DNA from: Paulinella micropora
Taxonomy: Eukaryota; Cercozoa; Imbricatea; Euglyphida
NCBI GenBank assembly: GCA_009731375.1
Contig: BJOX01000165.1
Location: forward strand, 248,663 to 293,947
Direction: 5' to 3'
Length of the DNA stretch: 45,285 nucleotides
Both the position numbers and the translations under genes were made by a program. Numbering within the stretch: the first letter of the stretch is position 1; each line of letters begins with the position of its first letter. The notes under the pieces are model-generated. The model ran no database searches. It was not told the origin of the DNA and saw only the letters and a program-made list of their open reading frames with translations. Of this stretch, positions 43,867 through 45,285 are shown piece after piece.

Positions 43867-44066
43867 TTTTCTTTACTCCGCACGGTTGTTTTTTGAATTG
43901 TGAAGCAGTATATCTGCTGCGTGCTTGATAAAAGCATTTAATCTACTATGATTGTGTTTACAATACATTATCTTTCATTTTGTATGAAACAAGTATCGAA
44001 ATATTTCAGTTTCTGTGTGTGATAACACGTGCATTTTTTCTACACATATTTGAATTGTTTGACAAA

Positions 44067-44207
44067 CTTGGTGCACAGCGCTTGAAGTCAAAACAAGATA
44101 TTTTGAAATGATTTTATGTTTCCTGCTCTTTCTATCGTCTGACTTGAGCCGGAACGATAATATTTTGGTGTGTGTTTGTTTTTACTTTGAAATAACCATG
44201 CACCAAA
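44067..44207. mobile_element. 141-bp hairpin-family element, copy 3
   Basis: Very close to copy 2 across its whole length (CTTGGTGCA ... TGCACCAAA), with a TTTCCTGCTC variant in the core. The DNA between copies 2 and 3 (43867-44066) is AT-rich and unrecognised. Confidence 0.8.
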
Positions 44208-44239
44208 TTTCCCCCACTCCACTCAGTGATGGATCCATC

Positions 44240-44381
44240 CCCCATCTATCTATCTGTCTGTCTGTCTATCTGTCTATCTATCTATCTACCTATCTATCTA
44301 TCTCTCGCTCCCTCTCTCTCTCTCATCTCTCTCTCTCTCTCTCATCTCTCTCTTTCTCTCTCTCTCATCTCTCTCTCTCTA

Positions 44382-44424
<43 letters not shown>

Positions 44425-44483
44425 CTCGCTCCCTCTCTCTCACTCTCTCTGTCATCTCTCTCTCTCATCTCTCTCTATCGATA

Positions 44484-44546
<63 letters not shown>

Positions 44547-44570
44547 CTCTCTCTCTCTCTCTCTCCCTGA
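44240..44570. repeat. TATC/TGTC and TC microsatellite
   Basis: (CTAT)n/(CTGT)n alternating twice with (CT)n; the same composite block TATC-CT-CGCTCCCTCT appears twice (44250-44330 and 44395-44450). Confidence 0.93.
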
Positions 44571-44884
44571 CTACGACGTTTTGATCCAATGCAGATTACT
44601 GGTTTGTTCCTATCTGACTTTTCCAGAGTGAGAATTCTGAAGTTAGAGTGGAACGAACACTCAAACTGGGTGCGCAGCGTGCAGCGTTTTTGATGTCCAG
44701 TCAAATGCAGGTGCGCTAGCAACTGTGTTCTGACTGGAAACCACGCAGACGACTTTTGGATCCAGTGCAGCGTTATAGGTCTCCAGTCTAAAACAGTGTC
44801 CAGCATTGAATCATGACGCTAGTACATGTTTTCAGACTGGAGCTCACGTGACTATCCCGTAAATAAATAAATAATCTTTCATTT
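44571..44884. other. Unique DNA with short inverted repeats
   Basis: Several CCAGTC.../...GACTGG pairs (for example 44698-44740 and 44779-44840) suggest small foldback elements. No coding exon recognised on either strand. Confidence 0.4.
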
Positions 44885-44895
44885 TGTATGAAATC

Positions 44896-45050
44896 TTTCT
44901 TTCTTTCTTTTCTTTTCTTTCTTTCTTTCTTTCTTTCTTTTCTTCTTCTTCTTCTTCTTCTTCTTCTTCTTCTTCTTCTTCTTTTTCTTCTTCTTCTTCT
45001 TCTTCTTCTTCTTCTTCTTCTTCTTCTTCTTCTTCTTCTTCTTCTTCTTC
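44896..45050. repeat. CTTT and CTT microsatellite serving as a pyrimidine tract
   Basis: (CTTT)n then (CTT)n running straight into TCTAG, the likely 3' splice site of the exon that follows. Confidence 0.92.
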
Positions 45051-45053
45051 TAG

Positions 45054-45285
45054 GTCTAAGACCAGGATGCTACCCGGGCACGTACGTGCCAGGAGGGCAC
45101 CCGTTTACGTAGGATTGCTGGCAGGAGCAAAGAGCCGCCCGCCCACCTGCGGTCTATTTGTCGACGCAGACGTGCTGCCAGCCAGCTTCACATTAGGGGA
45201 GATGCGTTCTGGAAGTGTCCCTATCGGGCCTGCCACCAACGATGCATTCTCACAACACTTCACAATGAGACTCGATCGTGGCCTG
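45054..45285 (+). CDS. Coding exon of an unknown gene, runs off the window
   Basis: Starts after a CTT-rich pyrimidine tract and TAG. One frame stays open to the window end (about 77 codons) with balanced composition: SKTRMLPGHVRARRAPVYVG near the start and FVDADVLPASFTLGEMRSGS later. GC content is high, like the KH coding exons. No family recognised; both gene ends are outside the window. Confidence 0.55.

Overview
This window looks like nuclear DNA of a eukaryote, most likely an alga or other protist, though the sequence does not identify the species. It has spliced genes with GT-AG introns, a tRNA-derived SINE family, enormous microsatellites, hairpin (MITE-like) elements, an LTR-retrotransposon Gag, and an integrated DNA element with the gene set of a Polinton-like virus or virophage. 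Assembly gaps (N runs) lie at 357-416, 1704-1713, 2754-3644, 3881-4011, 4586-4770, 9097-9188, 15336-15345, 21844-21853, 36396-36405, 40786-41085 and 43024-43033. At least two of the 10-N gaps are flanked by the same sequence on both sides, so they are probably unmerged contig overlaps.

Layout. 1-5.2 kb: simple repeats and a cluster of SINE copies. 5.2-7.5 kb, minus strand: part of a KH-domain gene. 7.55-18.24 kb, plus strand: a nearly complete 14-exon gene for a five-KH-domain RNA-binding protein (about 499 aa, hnRNP K/PCBP-like), whose introns are swollen by microsatellites and two SINEs. The two KH genes are head to head, with first ATGs 27 bp apart. 18.2-25.6 kb: intergenic DNA with a foldback element, a possible LTR, a broken Gag gene and a palindromic minisatellite. 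25.6-38.3 kb: the AT-rich virus-like element. 38.9-43.3 kb, minus strand: a spliced gene of unknown function with charged repeats. 43.4-45.0 kb: three copies of a 141-bp hairpin element and more simple repeats. 45.05-45.29 kb: a coding exon that runs off the window.

The virus-like element carries a protein-primed family B DNA polymerase, a class 3 lipase, a GIY-YIG nuclease, an FtsK/HerA-type packaging ATPase, a major capsid protein fragment, a coiled-coil protein, small basic and membrane proteins, and a fibre-like protein ending in a peptidase S74 (intramolecular chaperone) domain. Together these are a replication, packaging and virion-formation set. Polymerase, lipase, GIY-YIG, capsid and fibre genes carry frameshifts or in-frame stops. 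The polymerase also seems to contain a small internal inversion. No integrase and no terminal inverted repeats were found. The copy therefore looks like a decaying, truncated endogenous element, although some single-base frameshifts could be assembly errors. ATPase, the 123-aa protein and the membrane protein are open.

Nearly all long open frames in the microsatellites are artefacts. Exon structures were built by hand from splice signals, reading phase and protein sense; they have not been checked against transcripts.
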